Assembly (NCBI GenBank): GCA_024235915.1
Contig: JACKLO010000007.1
Coordinates: 310,001 to 374,000 of the forward strand
DNA from: Burkholderiaceae bacterium
GTDB taxonomy: Bacteria; Pseudomonadota; Gammaproteobacteria; Burkholderiales; Burkholderiaceae_C
DNA length: 64,000 bases
Direction: 5' to 3'
Shown here: positions 1 to 9,002 of the stretch, piece by piece
How positions within the stretch are numbered: the first letter of the stretch is position 1
How the letters are laid out: each line of letters starts with the position of its first letter
The notes under the pieces: generated by a model
What the model saw: only the letters and a program-made list of their open reading frames with translations
Databases searched by the model: none
What the model was told of the DNA's origin: nothing
Made by a program: the position numbers and the translations under genes

Positions 1-1655
1 TGACCGCCAAACGCGTCGCCCACCGTCGGCACCACGTTCTCCGGGCCCAGCTCCGCCTCGAAGCCGCTGCTGCGCACCAGGGCCAGCGGCTGCTCGTTCA
101 CATGGGCCAGCACCAGGGCGATGTCGCGCTTCTTGAGCGCGCGGTGCAGCTGCTGCAGCGCGTCCAGCCCTGAACTGTCCAGCAGCACCAGGCGGTGCAT
201 CTCCAGCACCACGGCGCGTGTGCCTTCGGCCACACGCGCCGGCAGTGCCTCGATCTTGCCGACGGCGCCGAAGAACAGCGAGCCGTAGAGCTCGAACACC
301 GTCACGCCCGGCGGCAGCGGATGCTTCAGCGCGGGTTCGACGCGGAACAGCTGCCCCATGCGCCAGATGAAGAACACGCAGGCCAGCACCAGGCCCAGTT
401 GCACCGCCACCGTGAGGTCGAAGATCACGGTGGTGGCGAAGGTGCCGATGAGGATGGCTCGGTAGGTGGGGTGAAAGCGGCGCAGGCGCACGAACTCGTG
501 CCACTCGCCCATGTTCCAGGCCACGAACATCAGGATGCCGGCCAGCGCCGCCAGCGGCACGTTCATCGCCAGTGGCGCGGCCACCAGCATCACCGTCAGC
601 AGGGTGGCGGCGTGCACCATGCCGGCCACCGGCGTTCGGCCACCGGCGCGCACATTGGTCACCGTGCGGGCGATGGTGCCCGTGGCCGGGATGCCACCCC
701 ACAGCGGCGCGGCCAGGTTGGCCACGCCCTGGGCCATCAGCTCCTGGTTGGGGTCGTGCCTGGGCATGTCGCCCATGGTGTCGGCCACGCGCGCGCACAG
801 CAGCGACTCGATGGCGCCGAGCAGTGCGATGGTCACCGTGGGCACCAGCAGCTGCTGCACGGTGAGCCAGTCGAACGAGGGCAGGGCGATGTCGGGCAGG
901 CTCTGCGGGATGCCGCCGAAGCGGCTGCCGATGGTTTCCACGTCCAACCCCAACGCCGTGACCGCCAGCGTGGCGCCGGCCAGGGCCACCACGGTGCCAG
1001 GCACATGCGCGGCCAGGCGGCGGGTCTTGGCGATCAGGCCCACCGGCGCGGTGGGCATGGCATAGGACTTGGGCCACAGCACCACCACCGCCAGGCTGGC
1101 GCCGGCGATGGCCACGGCCATCGGGTTGACCGTGTGCAGCGCACCCGCCAGGGTGCCGATCTGCAGGAAGAAGTCGGCCGGCATCTTGGCGATGTCCAGG
1201 CCGAGGAAGTCCTTCACCTGGCTGAGGCCGATCAGCACCGCGATGCCGTTGGTGAAGCCGATGACGATGGACACTGGCACGTAGCGCACCAGGGCACCGA
1301 GCTTCAGCGCACCCAGCGCGATCAGCAGCACGCCGGCGAGCATGGTGCTGATGAGCAGGTTGGCCAGCCCGTAGCGCTCGACGATGCCGTAGACGATGAC
1401 GATGAAGGCACCCGCCGGCCCGCCGATCTGCACGCTGGAGCCACCCAGCGCGCTGATGAGGAAGCCGGCGATGATGGCCGTCACCAGCCCGGCCTCGGGC
1501 TTGACGCCGCTGGCGATGGCAAAGGCCATGGCCAGCGGCAGGGCGACGACGCCCACGGTGAGGCCGGCGCCGATGTCGGCCACGGCCTGGGCGCGGCCGT
1601 AGCCGCGCAGGTGGCTCAGCAGCCGCGGGCGGAAGGGGTGGAGTTGCAGGGCCAA
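1..1655 (-). CDS. SulP-family anion permease with C-terminal STAS domain (3' end outside window)
   Basis: Inner-membrane anion transporter or exchanger of the SulP family, with sulfate, bicarbonate or dicarboxylate as possible substrates; the sequence does not decide which. About 551 residues are visible. The first ~400 hold a series of hydrophobic segments, with the family's Gly/Pro-rich early region (GLTVGVVALPLAMAFAIASG) and the GGIPATGTIART stretch. The last ~120 form a STAS domain with LDSSGLDALQQL, the anti-sigma-antagonist-like loop. I chose the TTG start at 1655 because GGAGG lies 7 nt upstream and no better in-frame ATG is present. No stop codon occurs before the window edge, so the last residues are missing. 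It has no obvious functional link to metG upstream. Confidence 0.88.
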   Translation of the reverse strand, partial: MALQLHPFRPRLLSHLRGYGRAQAVADIGAGLTVGVVALPLAMAFAIASGVKPEAGLVTAIIAGFLISALGGSSVQIGGPAGAFIVIVYGIVERYGLANLLISTMLAGVLLIALGALKLGALVRYVPVSIVIGFTNGIAVLIGLSQVKDFLGLDIAKMPADFFLQIGTLAGALHTVNPMAVAIAGASLAVVVLWPKSYAMPTAPVGLIAKTRRLAAHVPGTVVALAGATLAVTALGLDVETIGSRFGGIPQSLPDIALPSFDWLTVQQLLVPTVTIALLGAIESLLCARVADTMGDMPRHDPNQELMAQGVANLAAPLWGGIPATGTIARTVTNVRAGGRTPVAGMVHAATLLTVMLVAAPLAMNVPLAALAGILMFVAWNMGEWHEFVRLRRFHPTYRAILIGTFATTVIFDLTVAVQLGLVLACVFFIWRMGQLFRVEPALKHPLPPGVTVFELYGSLFFGAVGKIEALPARVAEGTRAVVLEMHRLVLLDSSGLDALQQLHRALKKRDIALVLAHVNEQPLALVRSSGFEAELGPENVVPTVGDAFGG

Positions 1656-1784
1656 GCGGGAACCTCCGGAACACGTTGCGTCAGGGGTGGAAGCTGACGC
1701 GGTGCCGGCGGCCCGCAGTGATGCCGCAGCGCGACGAAGCGCCGGCGGCGGGATGGGCCCTGGGGACTCATGGATCGTCGCGGG

Positions 1785-3851
1785 TCAGCGCACCCGCATG
1801 CCGGGCACGGCACCCGGCCAGGGTTCGAGCACGTACAGCCCCGGCGTGGCCTTCTCGTCGGCGTGGCTGGCGGCCAGCACCATGCCTTCGCTGACGCCGA
1901 ACTTCATCTTGCGCGGCGCCAGGTTGGCCACCATCACCGTCAGCTTGCCGGCCAGCTGCTCGGGCGCATAGGCGCTGGCGATGCCGCTGAAGACATTGCG
2001 CGTGCGGCCTTCGCCCACGTCCAGCGTCAGGCGCAGCAGCTTGGTGCTGCCTTCCACGCGCTCGGCGTTCACGATCTTGGCGATGCGCAGGTCGATCTTC
2101 GCGAAGTCGTCGATCGAGATGGTCTCCGCGATCGCCTCGCCGCCGGGTTCCACGGGCGGTGCGACGATGGGTTCCGGCGGCGCCAGCAGGGCGTCGATCT
2201 GCTTCACGTCCACGCGCTGCATCAGGTGCTGGTAGGCGCCGATGCGGTGCTTGCCGAGCGCACGCGCGCTATCGCCCCAGTGCAGCGGCGGCACGGCCAG
2301 GAAAGCCTCCACCTGCGAGGCCAGTGCCGGCAGCACCGGCTTGAGGTAGATCGTCAGCAGGCGGAAGGCCTCGATGCAGACACTGCAGACGTCGTGCAGC
2401 GCGGCGTCCATGCCGTCCTGCTTGGCCAGTTCCCAGGGCTTGTGCTGGTCCACGTACTCGTTGACGCGGTCGGCCAGCGCCATGATCTCGCGCAGCGCCT
2501 TGCCGTATTCGCGCGTCTCGAAGAGTTCGGCCAGGGTGTCGGCCGGAGCGCGCAGGCCGTCCAGCAGCGCGCGGCCTTCCACGCCCAGGTCGCCCGACAG
2601 CTCACCGCCGAAGCGCTTGGCCAGGAAGCCCGCGGCGCGGCTGGCGATGTTGATGAACTTGCCGACCAGGTCGGCGTTCACGCGAGCCATGAAGTCGTCG
2701 GGGTTGAAGTCGACGTCCTCCACGCGGCCGTTGAGCTTGGCGGCCAGGTAGTAGCGCAGCCACTCCGGGTTCATGCCCAGCTCGAGGTAGCGCAGCGGGC
2801 TCAGACCGGTGCCGCGGCTCTTGCTCATCTTCTCGCCGCTGAGCTGCAGGAAGCCGTGCACGAACACGTGGTTGGGCGTCTTGCGGCCGCTGAAATGCAA
2901 CATCGCTGGCCAGAACAGCGTGTGAAAGTAGGTGATGTCCTTGCCGATGAAGTGGATCTGCTCCACCGCCGGGTCGGCGACATAGGTGTCGTAGTCGAGG
3001 CACAGCTTGGCGAAGTGGCCCTTCAGCGACGCCAGGTAGCCCACCGGCGCATCCAGCCAGACGTAGAAGTACTTGTCCTCGGTGTCGGGGATGCGGATGC
3101 CGAAGTAGGGCGCGTCGCGCGAGATGTCCCAGTCCGACAGGCTCACATGGCCGGCCTCGTCGGGGGCGAACCACTCGCGGATCTTGTTCAGCACCTCGGG
3201 CTGCAGGCGGCCGGGCGTGCCCGTCCAATCCTGCAGGAAATCGAGGCAGCGCTGGGAGCTCAGCAGGAAGAAGTGGTGCGCGCTGCTGCGCAGCTCCGGC
3301 GTGGCGCCGGAGAGTGCCGAGTACGGGTTCTTCAGCTCGGTGGGCGCGTAGACGGCACCGCAGACCTCGCAGGAATCGCCGTACTGGTCCTTGGCGCCGC
3401 ACTTGGGGCATTCGCCCTTGATGTAGCGGTCGGGCAGGAACATGCCCTTGACCGGGTCGTAGAACTGCTGGATCGTGCGCTCGCCGATCAGGCCTTCCTT
3501 GCGCAGGCCACGGTAGATGTCCTGCGCCAGCTCGTGGTTCTCCGGCGCGTCGGTGCTGTGCCAGTGGTCGAAGCCGATGTGGAAGCCCTGCAGGTACTTC
3601 GGCCGCGTGGCGGCGATGCCGGCGACGAAATCCTGCGGCGTCTTCCCCGCTTTCTCCGCCGCGATCATGATCGGCGCGCCGTGCGCGTCGTCGGCGCAGA
3701 CGAAGTGCACCTCGTGCCCGCGCATGCGCTGGAAGCGCACCCAGATGTCGGCCTGGATGTACTCCATCATGTGGCCGATGTGGAACGGCGCGTTGGCGTA
3801 GGGCAGCGCCGTGGTGACGAACAGGCGGCGCGGGTTGGCAGGGGTGGACAT
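1785..3851 (-). CDS. metG: methionyl-tRNA synthetase
   Basis: Cytoplasmic class I aminoacyl-tRNA synthetase that charges tRNA-Met for initiation and elongation. The 688 residues match the usual length of the MetG1 type. The HIGH signature is HIGH at residues 24-27 and KMSKS is at 341-345. A zinc knuckle is seen in C148-x2-C151 and C161-x2-C164. The C-terminal ~110 residues are the OB-fold tRNA-binding/dimerisation domain (DDFAKIDLRIAKI, then GVSEGMVLA). The start is the ATG at 3851, which begins the conserved RRLFVTTALPYANAPFHIGH region; the open frame continues upstream, but without family sequence. It is divergent from the thioesterase gene, with 72 nt between them. Confidence 0.98.
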   Translation of the reverse strand: MSTPANPRRLFVTTALPYANAPFHIGHMMEYIQADIWVRFQRMRGHEVHFVCADDAHGAPIMIAAEKAGKTPQDFVAGIAATRPKYLQGFHIGFDHWHSTDAPENHELAQDIYRGLRKEGLIGERTIQQFYDPVKGMFLPDRYIKGECPKCGAKDQYGDSCEVCGAVYAPTELKNPYSALSGATPELRSSAHHFFLLSSQRCLDFLQDWTGTPGRLQPEVLNKIREWFAPDEAGHVSLSDWDISRDAPYFGIRIPDTEDKYFYVWLDAPVGYLASLKGHFAKLCLDYDTYVADPAVEQIHFIGKDITYFHTLFWPAMLHFSGRKTPNHVFVHGFLQLSGEKMSKSRGTGLSPLRYLELGMNPEWLRYYLAAKLNGRVEDVDFNPDDFMARVNADLVGKFINIASRAAGFLAKRFGGELSGDLGVEGRALLDGLRAPADTLAELFETREYGKALREIMALADRVNEYVDQHKPWELAKQDGMDAALHDVCSVCIEAFRLLTIYLKPVLPALASQVEAFLAVPPLHWGDSARALGKHRIGAYQHLMQRVDVKQIDALLAPPEPIVAPPVEPGGEAIAETISIDDFAKIDLRIAKIVNAERVEGSTKLLRLTLDVGEGRTRNVFSGIASAYAPEQLAGKLTVMVANLAPRKMKFGVSEGMVLAASHADEKATPGLYVLEPWPGAVPGMRVR

Positions 3852-3923
3852 GCCCGAGATTCTAGGAGCCCGGTGGCCGCAGTGGCCTGACGTGCCTGCG
3901 TCGCAGGGGCCAGAATCCGGGCC

Positions 3924-4382
3924 ATGAGCGACCGAACCCCACCCGCCACGCGCGCGGACTTCGCGCACTTCACCGCCATCGACACGCGCTGGAGCGACAA
4001 CGACGCCTATCGCCACGTCAACAACGTCGTCTACTACGGTTTCTTCGACACGGCCGTGAACCGGCTGCTCATCGAGGCTGGTGCGCTGGACCTGGAGCAG
4101 TCGCCCGCGGTCGGCCTGGTGGTGGAGACGCAATGCCGCTACTTCGCGCCGATCAGCTTTCCCGACCGCGTGCACGTGGGCCTGCGGGTGGCCAGGCTGG
4201 GCAGCAGCAGCGTGCGCTACGAACTCGGCGTGTTCAGGAACGACGAGCCCTCGGCATCGGCCGAGGGCCATTTCGTGCACGTCTACGTGGACCGGGCCAG
4301 CAACCGGCCGGTGCCGGTGCCGGAGGCGGTGCGGCGGGTGACCACGCCGCTGTTGCGGCCGCCGGTGGATCCGGCGGCCTGA
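3924..4382 (+). CDS. hotdog-fold acyl-CoA thioesterase (4-hydroxybenzoyl-CoA thioesterase/YbgC-like)
   Basis: Probably a cytoplasmic thioesterase that hydrolyses acyl-CoA or aryl-CoA; the substrate cannot be read from the sequence. Length is 152 residues, the usual size of a single hotdog domain. The signature is near residues 25-45: RWSDNDAYRHVNNVVYYGFF. It has the catalytic Asp and the HVNN stretch of the 4HBT family, followed by the amphipathic helix. The ATG is the first in frame after the metG divergent gap. The gene ends 8 nt before the convergent lipoprotein gene. Family membership is clear, the physiological role is not. Confidence 0.85.
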   Translation: MSDRTPPATRADFAHFTAIDTRWSDNDAYRHVNNVVYYGFFDTAVNRLLIEAGALDLEQSPAVGLVVETQCRYFAPISFPDRVHVGLRVARLGSSSVRYELGVFRNDEPSASAEGHFVHVYVDRASNRPVPVPEAVRRVTTPLLRPPVDPAA

Positions 4383-4389
4383 TCCGTCT

Positions 4390-5481
4390 TCACGAGGTGA
4401 TGGCCGTACCGGTCATCCAGGCCTTGCGGATCAGGCGGCCACACACCAGGGAGTTGTGGGCCGCACCATCCATCTCGATCGCGTTCTGCCGCGCCAGGAT
4501 GCCGTAGTAGCGCAGGTCCTTGTCCACCCACGGGTAGAACCCACCGCCACCGACGCTGTTGAAGCTGCCATCGCCGCCCACGCTCGGGTCCGACTCGACC
4601 CAGTGGCCCAGCGAGTAGTCCATGTCCTCGGTGGCACCGGCGTTGGCCACGTGGAAGGCGTTGCAGCCGGGCACGTCGGGGTTGGTGCAGATCGCGTGTG
4701 TGCCCAGCTGGCGTGAGATGGCCAGGTTGCCGGCCAGCAGCTTGCGCAGGAAGCCCGAGTAGCCGGCAGCCGAGGCCACGACGCCGGTGGCAGGTTGCGG
4801 CACGTCGTAGACGAAGCCGAAGTTGCCCAGTGTGCTGCGCAGGTGCTCGGCCAGCGCCGCGTTGTCGGCGTTGCCCAGGCCCATGATCGTGGCCGCATGC
4901 TGCTGCATGTGGCCGCTGTCGTAGGCAAAGCGCCCGATCGAGGCTGGATCCTGCTCGATCGGCAGCACCTGACAGCTGGCCACGGTGTCGCCACCCAGGC
5001 ACACCGGCGTGTTGCCGAAGGTGCTGTACCCACTGCTGAAGTTCAGGAAGGGCACGTCGTCGTCGACCACGCCGCGGCGTTCCACCACGCTGGCGGCGTA
5101 CAGCCACTTGCTGGCCGAGAAGATGTTCATCGCGGTGTCCCGCGACGGCGCTTCGCTGCCGCCGATGCGGCCTGAGGCCTGCATGCCGTCGGCGTTGCCG
5201 ATCTCCCAGTAGTACGGGCCCAGCACGCTGGCGTCGCAGTCGGGGTGCGAGGCGGCGGTGTCGGTGGCCGCCGCGATGCGCTGCGACAGCGTGGGTGTGC
5301 TGCCGCCACTGCCGCCTCCGCCACCACCGGTACCCCCGCCATCCCCGGAGGTGCTGTTGCTGCCGCCGCCACCGCAGGCGGCCAGCGTGGCCGCCAGGGC
5401 CAGCGCGGACACCTGCAGCGGCAGGCGGATCGGCAGGCGGTGGGCCAGGCCTTTGAGGCGGGCGGCGGTGGAAGCGGTCAT
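4390..5481 (-). CDS. lipoprotein with serine beta-lactamase/transpeptidase-like SxxK motif
   Basis: Predicted periplasm-facing lipoprotein of 363 residues. A signal peptide ends in a lipobox (LAAC, lipidated Cys36), followed by a low-complexity Gly/Ser linker to about residue 61 that may tether the domain. Further on, S122-A-S-K125 (within NIFSASKWLY) fits the nucleophile motif of the serine beta-lactamase/penicillin-binding fold, and Y188-D-S190 is placed like the second motif (YxN/YxS). A GGGGFYPW stretch near the C-terminus may replace the KTG box. I infer a serine hydrolase of unknown substrate. The ATG at 5481 has GAGGA upstream. Six cysteines in the mature part suggest disulfides and fit export. 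Confidence 0.6.
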   Translation of the reverse strand: MTASTAARLKGLAHRLPIRLPLQVSALALAATLAACGGGGSNSTSGDGGGTGGGGGGSGGSTPTLSQRIAAATDTAASHPDCDASVLGPYYWEIGNADGMQASGRIGGSEAPSRDTAMNIFSASKWLYAASVVERRGVVDDDVPFLNFSSGYSTFGNTPVCLGGDTVASCQVLPIEQDPASIGRFAYDSGHMQQHAATIMGLGNADNAALAEHLRSTLGNFGFVYDVPQPATGVVASAAGYSGFLRKLLAGNLAISRQLGTHAICTNPDVPGCNAFHVANAGATEDMDYSLGHWVESDPSVGGDGSFNSVGGGGFYPWVDKDLRYYGILARQNAIEMDGAAHNSLVCGRLIRKAWMTGTAITS

Positions 5482-5570
5482 GGGGGTGTCCTCGGGGCGT
5501 TGTGGATGGATGCCTCCATGGTGCGTGCCGCGCCGCACCATGACGATCGGCGCAAGGCGCGGCGTGTTGC

Positions 5571-5594
5571 CGGACGCTTCCTACAACAGGGACG
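5571..5594 (+). promoter_or_regulatory. TCCTACA-type intergenic motif
   Basis: CGGAC followed four bases later by TCCTACA and CAGGG, in the 165-nt gap upstream of the SxxK lipoprotein gene. It resembles the sites before the response regulator at 19.1 kb and uspA at 22.5 kb. Function is unknown. Confidence 0.35.
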
Positions 5595-5646
5595 GGGGCG
5601 CGATGGCCACCCCCTTCCCCGCGTGGTGGAACCGCCGGCGGCGGTG

Positions 5647-7596
5647 TCAGCGCGCGGCGTTCGGCGTGCTCACCGTGCGCTCGGGCGAGCACGCCGTGCT
5701 GCTGCCGCGCTCGCAGACCTGGTAGGTCCACTGGCCGGAACCTACGGCCTGGCTGTAGGCGCCGTCGTTCGCCGTCGCTCGCAGCAGGGCGCCGTTGCGG
5801 TGGATGTCCACCCGGCTGCCGTTGGCCCCAGCCCAGGTCAGCGCCACGGTCGTGCGGCGTCGCGGGCCGGGAGCAGTCTGCAGGTCCAGCGTGATGCCCG
5901 TGGGCACGTCGCCCACCTGCAGCCAACCGGCCGAGGCCGGCCCGGCGGCGCCCGAGGCATCGCGCCCGACCACCCACACCAGGTGGCGGCCGGGTGTAAG
6001 CCCGGCGGTGGGCAGGCTGCCGGTGACGGCTTCGGTGGCGCTGTTGAAGCTGCCGTCGGCCGCCGTCAGCGGCACCGCCACCGCACCGTCGGCCCACGGC
6101 GGCGTGCCCACATAGGCATCGGCAGCGACGATCGCCTGCGTGGCCTCGCTGCCATTGCTCTGGTTGAAGCGGGTGTCGGTGACCTGCGCCGTCAGTGCCG
6201 CCGTCGCGCCTGCGACGACGGGGCCTGACACGGCCACGTCCAGCACGTCGGGGCCGCCGGGCAGCAGGTAGGGGGCACGTACCACCTTGGCAGCGTAGAT
6301 CAGCGCCGGCAGGTTGCGCGGCAGGATGGTGCTCGTGTAGGCGCTGCAGCTCTGGAAGAAGCTGGTGCCCATCTCGAAGGTGTAGGCCGGCACGCCGAGT
6401 TCGCCGTAGCTCGGCCCGTCGGTGGTGCCGTCGGTGGGGTAGAGGCCCACGGACTGCAGCGGCGTGTAGCCGTTGAACCAGGCGAAGCGCCGGCCCAGCG
6501 TCTGCAGCGCCGGCCCATTGGGCGCCGGCTGCGCCGTGTCGCCCCAGGGCCAGAGCACCAGTTCGCTGTAGCTGTGCAGGTCGATGTGCAGGCCCTGAGT
6601 GTCGCTGGGCGCGGCGTCGTTCTTGCCTGGGCCGCGGCGGTCGGCGAAGAGGCTGCGGATGTAGGTCTCCACCGCCTGGGTCTCGGGTTCGGACGCCGGT
6701 GCCGGGCCGCGGTAGGTCAGGTCGCAGGGATTGCCGCTGGACCCGCTGCCGCCGGTGCTGTTCCAGCTGAAGCTGAAGTTGCGGTTCAGGTCGGCACCGA
6801 TGGAATTGCCGGCGCAGTAGTCGCTGTTGGTGTTCTTGCGCCAGGACAGGCCGGCCTCCGCACGTTTGCGACCGTCGGGGTTGGTCTGCAGCAGCAGGTG
6901 CACCTCGTGGTGGTCGAGGATCCAGGTGGCATCGGCATCGACGCCGTGGTTGTCGAACAGCCAGCGCGCAAAGGCCAGTGCCAGCGGCGCGGTGGTGTAC
7001 TCCCGCGCGTGGATGGCCGCGTTGACGAAGAGCTTGGGTTTGTCACCGGCCACGGCAGCATTGGTGAGCCGGAGCACTTTCAGGTCGTAGCCGCCCGCGC
7101 CTTGGGTCTTCGTCCAGGAGTCGCCGATGTCCAGCCATTGCGCCAGTTGCGGCCTGGCGGCCGCCATGCCTTCGGCGGCGGCAAAGGTCTCCTCCACCGT
7201 TTCGTAGCAGGGAAAGCCGGGGATGGTCTGCGCGGTTGGGCCCTTCGCGGCGGCGGCAGCCGCGGCGTCAAAGCGGTCCAGCAGGCGGTTGCGGCGTGCC
7301 ACCACATCTGGCGCATGCACGACGAGGAAGCCGAAGCGCTGCAGTTCCGCCACTTCGTGCGGCAGCAGCTCGAACACCAGATGGCCCTGCTTCCAGGCAC
7401 TTTCCACCAACTGCGCGTGGAAGCTCACCGCCGCCTTGCGGCCGGTGGCGACGTCGGGGAAGTAGGCGCGGTACAGGTTGTGCTGCTGCCGCTCGGCGGC
7501 GCGCAGCGCCTGCAGTTCGGCGGCATCGGGGCTGGCAAGGGCGGCGGTGCTTGCCGCGCACAGTGCGGCGGCAAGCGCCAGGGGCAACTTCTTCAT
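5647..7596 (-). CDS. secreted M14-family zinc carboxypeptidase
   Basis: Predicted extracellular or periplasmic metallopeptidase that removes C-terminal residues from peptides. Length 649 residues. A Sec signal peptide ends near ALAS at residues 19-22. Zinc ligands fit H196-x2-E199 (HARE) and H341 (in DLHSYSE). N271-R272-N273 (DLNRNF) matches the substrate-carboxylate site, and E408 (YTFEMGTS) is the likely general base. After about residue 440 there is a C-terminal part with beta-sandwich character, often seen in secreted M14 enzymes. Residues 23-120 resemble a pro-region. The start ATG is the first codon of a typical signal peptide. It is transcribed toward the lipoprotein gene. Confidence 0.9.
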   Translation of the reverse strand: MKKLPLALAAALCAASTAALASPDAAELQALRAAERQQHNLYRAYFPDVATGRKAAVSFHAQLVESAWKQGHLVFELLPHEVAELQRFGFLVVHAPDVVARRNRLLDRFDAAAAAAAKGPTAQTIPGFPCYETVEETFAAAEGMAAARPQLAQWLDIGDSWTKTQGAGGYDLKVLRLTNAAVAGDKPKLFVNAAIHAREYTTAPLALAFARWLFDNHGVDADATWILDHHEVHLLLQTNPDGRKRAEAGLSWRKNTNSDYCAGNSIGADLNRNFSFSWNSTGGSGSSGNPCDLTYRGPAPASEPETQAVETYIRSLFADRRGPGKNDAAPSDTQGLHIDLHSYSELVLWPWGDTAQPAPNGPALQTLGRRFAWFNGYTPLQSVGLYPTDGTTDGPSYGELGVPAYTFEMGTSFFQSCSAYTSTILPRNLPALIYAAKVVRAPYLLPGGPDVLDVAVSGPVVAGATAALTAQVTDTRFNQSNGSEATQAIVAADAYVGTPPWADGAVAVPLTAADGSFNSATEAVTGSLPTAGLTPGRHLVWVVGRDASGAAGPASAGWLQVGDVPTGITLDLQTAPGPRRRTTVALTWAGANGSRVDIHRNGALLRATANDGAYSQAVGSGQWTYQVCERGSSTACSPERTVSTPNAAR

Positions 7597-7677
7597 GGCG
7601 GAGTCCTGGTGGGAAGCCGCTGATTTTGCGGGCCTGCGCCGGCGTGGCCTGCAACTGCAGCCCCTACATTAGGGGGC

Positions 7678-7932
7678 GTGAAAACCTTCGAACCGGCTGC
7701 CGCGTGTTGCCCCCGCTGCGGCGCGCCGTTTCATTGCGGCGTGCAGGACAAAACCCCCTGCGCCTGCACGGGCGTGGTGGTGCCGGTGGCCGTGCAGGCC
7801 AGCCTGCGGCAACGCTACACCGGCTGCCTGTGCCTGGCCTGCCTGCAGGCCGTGGCGCAAGGCGCGGCGCTGGCGCCGCCAGCGTCGGAGGCGCCCGCGA
7901 CAACGGGCGGTCAGGCCGCCAGCTTGCGCTGA
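7678..7932 (+). CDS. small cysteine-rich CWC-family protein
   Basis: Protein of 84 residues with eight cysteines in the first two thirds: CCPRC, FHCG, CAC and CLCLACL. This pattern resembles the cysteine-rich CWC family of small proteobacterial proteins of unknown role, and suggests metal binding. The start is GTG at 7678, preceded by AGGGGGC. Its 3' end overlaps the convergent hemerythrin gene by 22 nt. No function can be assigned. Confidence 0.65.
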   Translation: MKTFEPAAACCPRCGAPFHCGVQDKTPCACTGVVVPVAVQASLRQRYTGCLCLACLQAVAQGAALAPPASEAPATTGGQAASLR

Positions 7933-8345
7933 AGGCGGGCGTAGTCCTTCTCGTAGGCCTTGGCCAGGAGGATCCGGCCGGACACCTGGAAGAACCGCGT
8001 CTCCTCTTCCTTCAGGTGGTGCCGCACCGCGTGGGCCAGGCCTTTGGCATGTTGGCCCCAGGCCTCGCCGTCCGGCGCCAGTTGTTCCAGCGTTTCCACC
8101 GCCTCGTCGATCTTGTGGTGCTCCGCCAGCGCATGGCGGGATGCGTCCAGGCCCAGGTCATCCATCAGGATCGGCGCATAGAGATACCGCTCCTCGGCAG
8201 CCGCGTGTGCCGCCAGTTCCACCTTCAGTTCGTCCAGGATGGCCTGGCGCCGATCGGGGTGTCGCGCGCCGGTGCGCGTCAGCCGCAGGCAGAGGTGGCG
8301 TTGGCGGTCATGGCTGTCGCGCAAGGCGTCGTACAAGGTCTTCAT
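7911..8345 (-). CDS. hemerythrin HHE domain protein
   Basis: Cytoplasmic four-helix-bundle protein of 144 residues. It probably binds a di-iron centre and senses or buffers O2, NO or oxidative stress (family inference). Candidate ligands are the His/Glu sets in ALRDSHDRQRH, LAAHAAAEERYLY, LAEHHKIDEAV and VRHHLKEEE, the order expected of the HHE fold. The ATG at 8345 is preceded by AAGGAG with 6 nt spacing. It is convergent with the CWC gene and divergent from the YqjE-like operon across 222 nt. A second hemerythrin lies at 22.6 kb. Confidence 0.85.
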   Translation of the reverse strand: MKTLYDALRDSHDRQRHLCLRLTRTGARHPDRRQAILDELKVELAAHAAAEERYLYAPILMDDLGLDASRHALAEHHKIDEAVETLEQLAPDGEAWGQHAKGLAHAVRHHLKEEETRFFQVSGRILLAKAYEKDYARLQRKLAA

Positions 8346-8481
8346 CCGGACTCCTTCTGAGGGTGTGGGCGGGCCTGTCGGGGCTCGTGCTGGTCTGTCT
8401 GCATTGGCGCACGCCGGGTGCAGGTCGGGTATCGGCGGCGGCCTGCTGCGGCTGTCGGCCGGCGTGCCGACTCCGCCGCGG

Positions 8482-8496
8482 CGCTGTCCTACAGGG
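8482..8496 (+). promoter_or_regulatory. TCCTACA-type motif upstream of the YqjE-like operon
   Basis: The core TGTCCTACA (8485-8493) forms a small dyad CTGT-CCT-ACAG, 75 nt before the first ATG of the operon. It resembles sites before csbD, the response regulator at 19.1 kb, the small membrane protein at 21.8 kb and uspA. A regulator or promoter role is inferred from recurrence only. Confidence 0.4.
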
Positions 8497-8567
8497 CTGG
8501 CCGCTGTGCGCCGACACGGCAGCGCGTTTGCCGGCGCCAGCATGCGAGGGAAGAAGGAGTCCGACGC

Positions 8568-9002
8568 ATGCTGTTCCCCACGCTCCGCTTGCTTGGCCAG
8601 CCGCAATGGCTGGCCGAGCACCTGCAGCTTTATGCCGCACTCGGCCACGTCGAGGCGGCGCTGGCCTGGCGCACGCTGGTCGCGCGGGCCGCCTGGGCCT
8701 TTGCGGCCCTGGGCGCCGCGGTGGTGACGTTCAACCTCGTGGGCATGGCCGGCCTGTTGATCGCTTCCGGGGTGGTCGACCTGGCGCCCGGTCGTGGCCC
8801 GTTCGCGATGGGAATGATGGCGCTCGTGGCCGCATTGCCGGCACTTGGCGCGGCTGGGGCCTGGCACATGGCGCGCCGGCCCATGCCACCGTGGTTCAGC
8901 CACCTGCGTGCGCAGGCCGCGGAAGACTGGCGGCTGTGGCAGGCGCAGGGTGCGGGCCAGACGCCTGAGGCCGCTGCGCAAGTGCCGGCGGTGTCGACAT
9001 GA
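8568..9002 (+). CDS. YqjE-like/phage-holin-family membrane protein
   Basis: Integral membrane protein of 144 residues with two strong hydrophobic segments (about 45-70 and 80-105) and an amphipathic, charged C-terminus. This layout is like the YqjE group of the phage holin 3_6 superfamily, which sits beside YqjD/DUF883 genes in many Proteobacteria. The ATG at 8568 has AAGGAG 8 nt upstream; the longer frame from 8418 lacks a ribosome site. The stop overlaps the next start (ATGA). The role is unknown; the neighbourhood suggests envelope or osmotic stress. Confidence 0.5.
   Translation: MLFPTLRLLGQPQWLAEHLQLYAALGHVEAALAWRTLVARAAWAFAALGAAVVTFNLVGMAGLLIASGVVDLAPGRGPFAMGMMALVAALPALGAAGAWHMARRPMPPWFSHLRAQAAEDWRLWQAQGAGQTPEAAAQVPAVST

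Noticed and set aside
195..1697. 500-codon plus-strand frame opposite the SulP gene
   Set aside because: The minus strand gives a complete SulP/STAS reading with a ribosome site; the plus-strand frame is His/Gln/Gly-rich and matches nothing.
3852..4280. Longer MetG start upstream of 3851
   Set aside because: The extension overlaps the divergent thioesterase gene and has no synthetase sequence.
8418..8567. N-terminal extension of the YqjE-like protein from 8418
   Set aside because: It is Arg-rich, has no ribosome site and runs through the TCCTACA motif; ATG 8568 has a good AAGGAG.
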